6,504 bases of DNA from Clostridium sp. CAG:1024 (GTDB lineage: Bacteria; Bacillota; Clostridia; Christensenellales; CAG-138): the NCBI GenBank assembly GCA_000432015.1, contig HF985462.1:1-6504 (forward strand). The letters are read 5' to 3'. Below, piece after piece: positions 5,127 to 6,504 of this stretch. The notes beneath the pieces are model-generated. The model made no database searches. It was not told the origin of the DNA and saw nothing but the letters and a program-made list of their open reading frames with translations. Made by a program: the position numbers and the translations under genes. Position 1 is the stretch's first letter; each line of letters begins with the position of its first letter.

Positions 5127-6350
5127 ATGGAACGGAATTACAGCACCGTTGAGATCACGAAAAAGGGCGAGCGCGCCCTGCGCGGCGGACACCCGTGGGT
5201 GTTCGAGGGCGAGGTCACGCGCACAGATGCAGACATTGCGGACGGCGCGCTTGTGGATGTGCTTTCCGATAAGCGCAAGTACCTTGGCACGGGCTTTTAT
5301 AACAGTCACAGCAAGATCCGCGTACGGGTCATCTCGCGCAATCCCAACGACCGCTTTGACGCAGCGTTTTTCGAGCGGCGCCTTCGCTATGCGCTGGACT
5401 ACCGCCGGCAGATCATGGGCGCGGACTACGGCTGCTGCCGGCTGATCTTCGGCGAGGCGGACATGTTCCCCGGGCTCACGGTGGATCGCTTCTCGGACAT
5501 TCTCGTGGCGGAGGTGCTCTCGCTCGGCATGGAGCAGCGCAAGGAGATGCTCTTCGATACGCTCGTGCGGCTGCTGCGCGAGGACGGTGAGACGATCCGT
5601 GCGCTCTATGAGCGAAACGAGTCCGCTCTGCGAGAGCGCGAGGGACTGGAAAAGGGCAAGGGCTTCTATGCGGGAAGCGGACTTTCGACCGAACTTTCCG
5701 GACACACGGAGATCACGGAAAACGGCATCCGCTACGACGTGGATTACATCAACGGACAAAAGACGGGGTTTTTCCTCGATCAGAAGTATAACCGGCAGGC
5801 GGTCGGCCGCATTGCGCCGGGTCTGCGCGTGCTCGACTGCTTCACGCATACGGGGGCGTTTGCGCTGAACGCAGCAAAGGCGGGCGCGGCGCATGTGACT
5901 GCGGTGGATGTTTCCGCAGATGCGATCCGGCTTGCGGAAGCGAACGCGGCACGAAACGATCTTTCTGGTAATATGGACTTTGTCTGTGCGGACGTGTTTG
6001 ATCTGCTGACCGCGTTGGCGGAGAAGAAGCGGTCCGACTACGATTTTATCGTTCTCGATCCGCCGGCGTTTACAAAGAGCAGCGCCACGGTCAAAAACGC
6101 GAGCCGCGGCTACAAAGAAATCAATCTCAAAGCCATGCGCCTTCTGCCGCGCGGAGGGTATCTTGCGACCTGCTCCTGCTCACATTTCATGACGGACGAG
6201 CTGTTCCGCACCATGCTGCATGACGCGGCGGCGGACGCAGCCGTGCAGCTTCGGCAGATCGAGGCGCGGCAGCAGTCGCCGGATCATCCGATCCTCTGGA
6301 ATGTGCCGGAGACGGACTATCTCAAGTTCTATCTGTTCCAGGTGGTGTAA
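5127..6350 (+). CDS. rlmI: Class I SAM-dependent rRNA methyltransferase, RlmI family (23S rRNA m5C)
   Basis: A 407-residue cytosolic enzyme, close to the 396 residues of E. coli RlmI, which methylates C1962 of 23S rRNA. The N-terminal PUA RNA-binding domain is seen in residues ~3-75 (KKGERALRGGHPWVFEGEV…GTGFYNSHSKIRVRVIS). The central family segment includes RLIFGEADMFPGLTVDRF. The SAM-binding Rossmann domain has motif I VLDCFTHTGAFAL (235-247), the acidic residue after strand 2 in AVDVS (Asp 261), the motif DPPAFTKS (311-318) and the cysteine motif TCSCSH (Cys 349 and 351), which carries the catalytic nucleophile in RNA m5C enzymes. The frame is open upstream to GTG 5049, but homology starts only after ATG 5127, which has its own ribosome binding site. 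The stop lies 4 bases before the next start, so the two genes are probably one operon. The exact target base is assumed from the family; other COG1092 members are possible. Confidence 0.92.
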   Translation: MERNYSTVEITKKGERALRGGHPWVFEGEVTRTDADIADGALVDVLSDKRKYLGTGFYNSHSKIRVRVISRNPNDRFDAAFFERRLRYALDYRRQIMGADYGCCRLIFGEADMFPGLTVDRFSDILVAEVLSLGMEQRKEMLFDTLVRLLREDGETIRALYERNESALREREGLEKGKGFYAGSGLSTELSGHTEITENGIRYDVDYINGQKTGFFLDQKYNRQAVGRIAPGLRVLDCFTHTGAFALNAAKAGAAHVTAVDVSADAIRLAEANAARNDLSGNMDFVCADVFDLLTALAEKKRSDYDFIVLDPPAFTKSSATVKNASRGYKEINLKAMRLLPRGGYLATCSCSHFMTDELFRTMLHDAAADAAVQLRQIEARQQSPDHPILWNVPETDYLKFYLFQVV

Positions 6351-6354
6351 GGGG

Positions 6355-6504
6355 ATGCCGCAGACATACCGCATCCTGCGCTCCGACAGGCGCACCGTTT
6401 CTCTCGAACTGACGCCGGAGGGCGAGGCGCTCGTGCGCGCGCCGAAGTGTATGCCGGTTCGTGAGATCGAGCGGTTTGTTGAAGCACACGCGGCGTGGCT
6501 CTCT
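6355..6504 (+). CDS. YgjP/DUF45-type metallopeptidase, N-terminal fragment (cut by window end)
   Basis: ATG 6355 opens a frame that stays open for all 50 codons to the window edge. The product begins M-P-Q-T-Y-R-I-L-R-S-D-R-R-T-V-S-L-E-L and continues with E-A-L-V-R-A-P-K and a helix I-E-R-F-V-E-A-H-A-A-W-L. This is the usual beginning of the YgjP-like (DUF45, SprT-like) metal-dependent hydrolase family: a RxxRRT(V/I)SLE strand, VRAP, then FVxxHxxWL. The zinc-binding HExxH motif would lie beyond the window, so activity cannot be judged. AGGTGG at 6340-6345, inside the end of rlmI, is 9 bases from the start. The 4-base gap indicates translational coupling with rlmI. Too short to be in any predicted-gene list made from this window alone. 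Confidence 0.75.
   Translation, partial: MPQTYRILRSDRRTVSLELTPEGEALVRAPKCMPVREIERFVEAHAAWLS

Noticed and set aside
4665..5894. A 409-codon open frame on the minus strand
   Set aside because: It lies opposite rlmI, crosses the promoter and terminator, and its translation is Arg/His/Ala-rich without a recognisable motif. It is a mirror of G+C-rich codon use.
1..6504. CRISPR array, tRNA, rRNA, insertion sequence or attachment site
   Set aside because: No regularly spaced repeats, cloverleaf, rRNA motifs, transposase or integrase frames were seen on either strand.

Overview
The window is about 60% G+C and carries six intact or partial reading frames, all on the + strand. They form two transcription units separated by a 474-base gap. 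The genes (CotH-type surface protein, VTC-domain protein, DUF4956 membrane protein, RlmI-type rRNA methyltransferase, YgjP-like protein), the strong AAGGAGG ribosome binding sites and the base composition fit a G+C-rich Clostridia lineage (Oscillospiraceae or Christensenellales-like, gut or rumen). This is an inference from gene content; no rRNA or other phylogenetic marker is present.

Unit 1 (2-4652): a very large gene, open at the left edge, encodes a membrane-anchored extracellular protein. It has an Arg/Pro/Ala-rich cytosolic tail, one transmembrane helix, three lamin-tail domains (LTD), a chitobiase-C-terminal-like beta-sandwich and a CotH-type atypical kinase domain. As given, it is broken by one extra A in an 11-A run (1359-1369) inside the third LTD; 10 A would restore a single frame. 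Ten bases later follows a VTC/CYTH-type polyphosphate polymerase domain protein (3187-3900). After a 92-base gap with two dyads and a strong Shine-Dalgarno site comes a DUF4956 four-helix membrane protein with a cytosolic C-terminal domain (3993-4652). CotH + VTC + DUF4956 is a gene trio that recurs in Firmicutes, but I know of no established function. A reasonable model is that the VTC protein makes polyphosphate at the inner membrane face, DUF4956 is its membrane partner or conduit, and the CotH protein acts outside on the cell surface or spore envelope.

The gap (4653-5126) holds a polypurine/polypyrimidine hairpin, a 14-bp-arm terminator (4859-4889), four copies of the hexamer GGTACG/CGTACC, and a sigma70-like promoter.

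Unit 2 (5127 to the right edge): an RlmI-type 23S rRNA m5C methyltransferase (407 aa from the preferred start at 5127), followed 4 bases later by the first 50 codons of a YgjP/DUF45-type metallopeptidase that runs off the window.

The most interesting points are the homopolymer switch site in the surface kinase gene and the CotH-polyphosphate-DUF4956 module. Long minus-strand open frames are mirror images of G+C-rich coding sequence.
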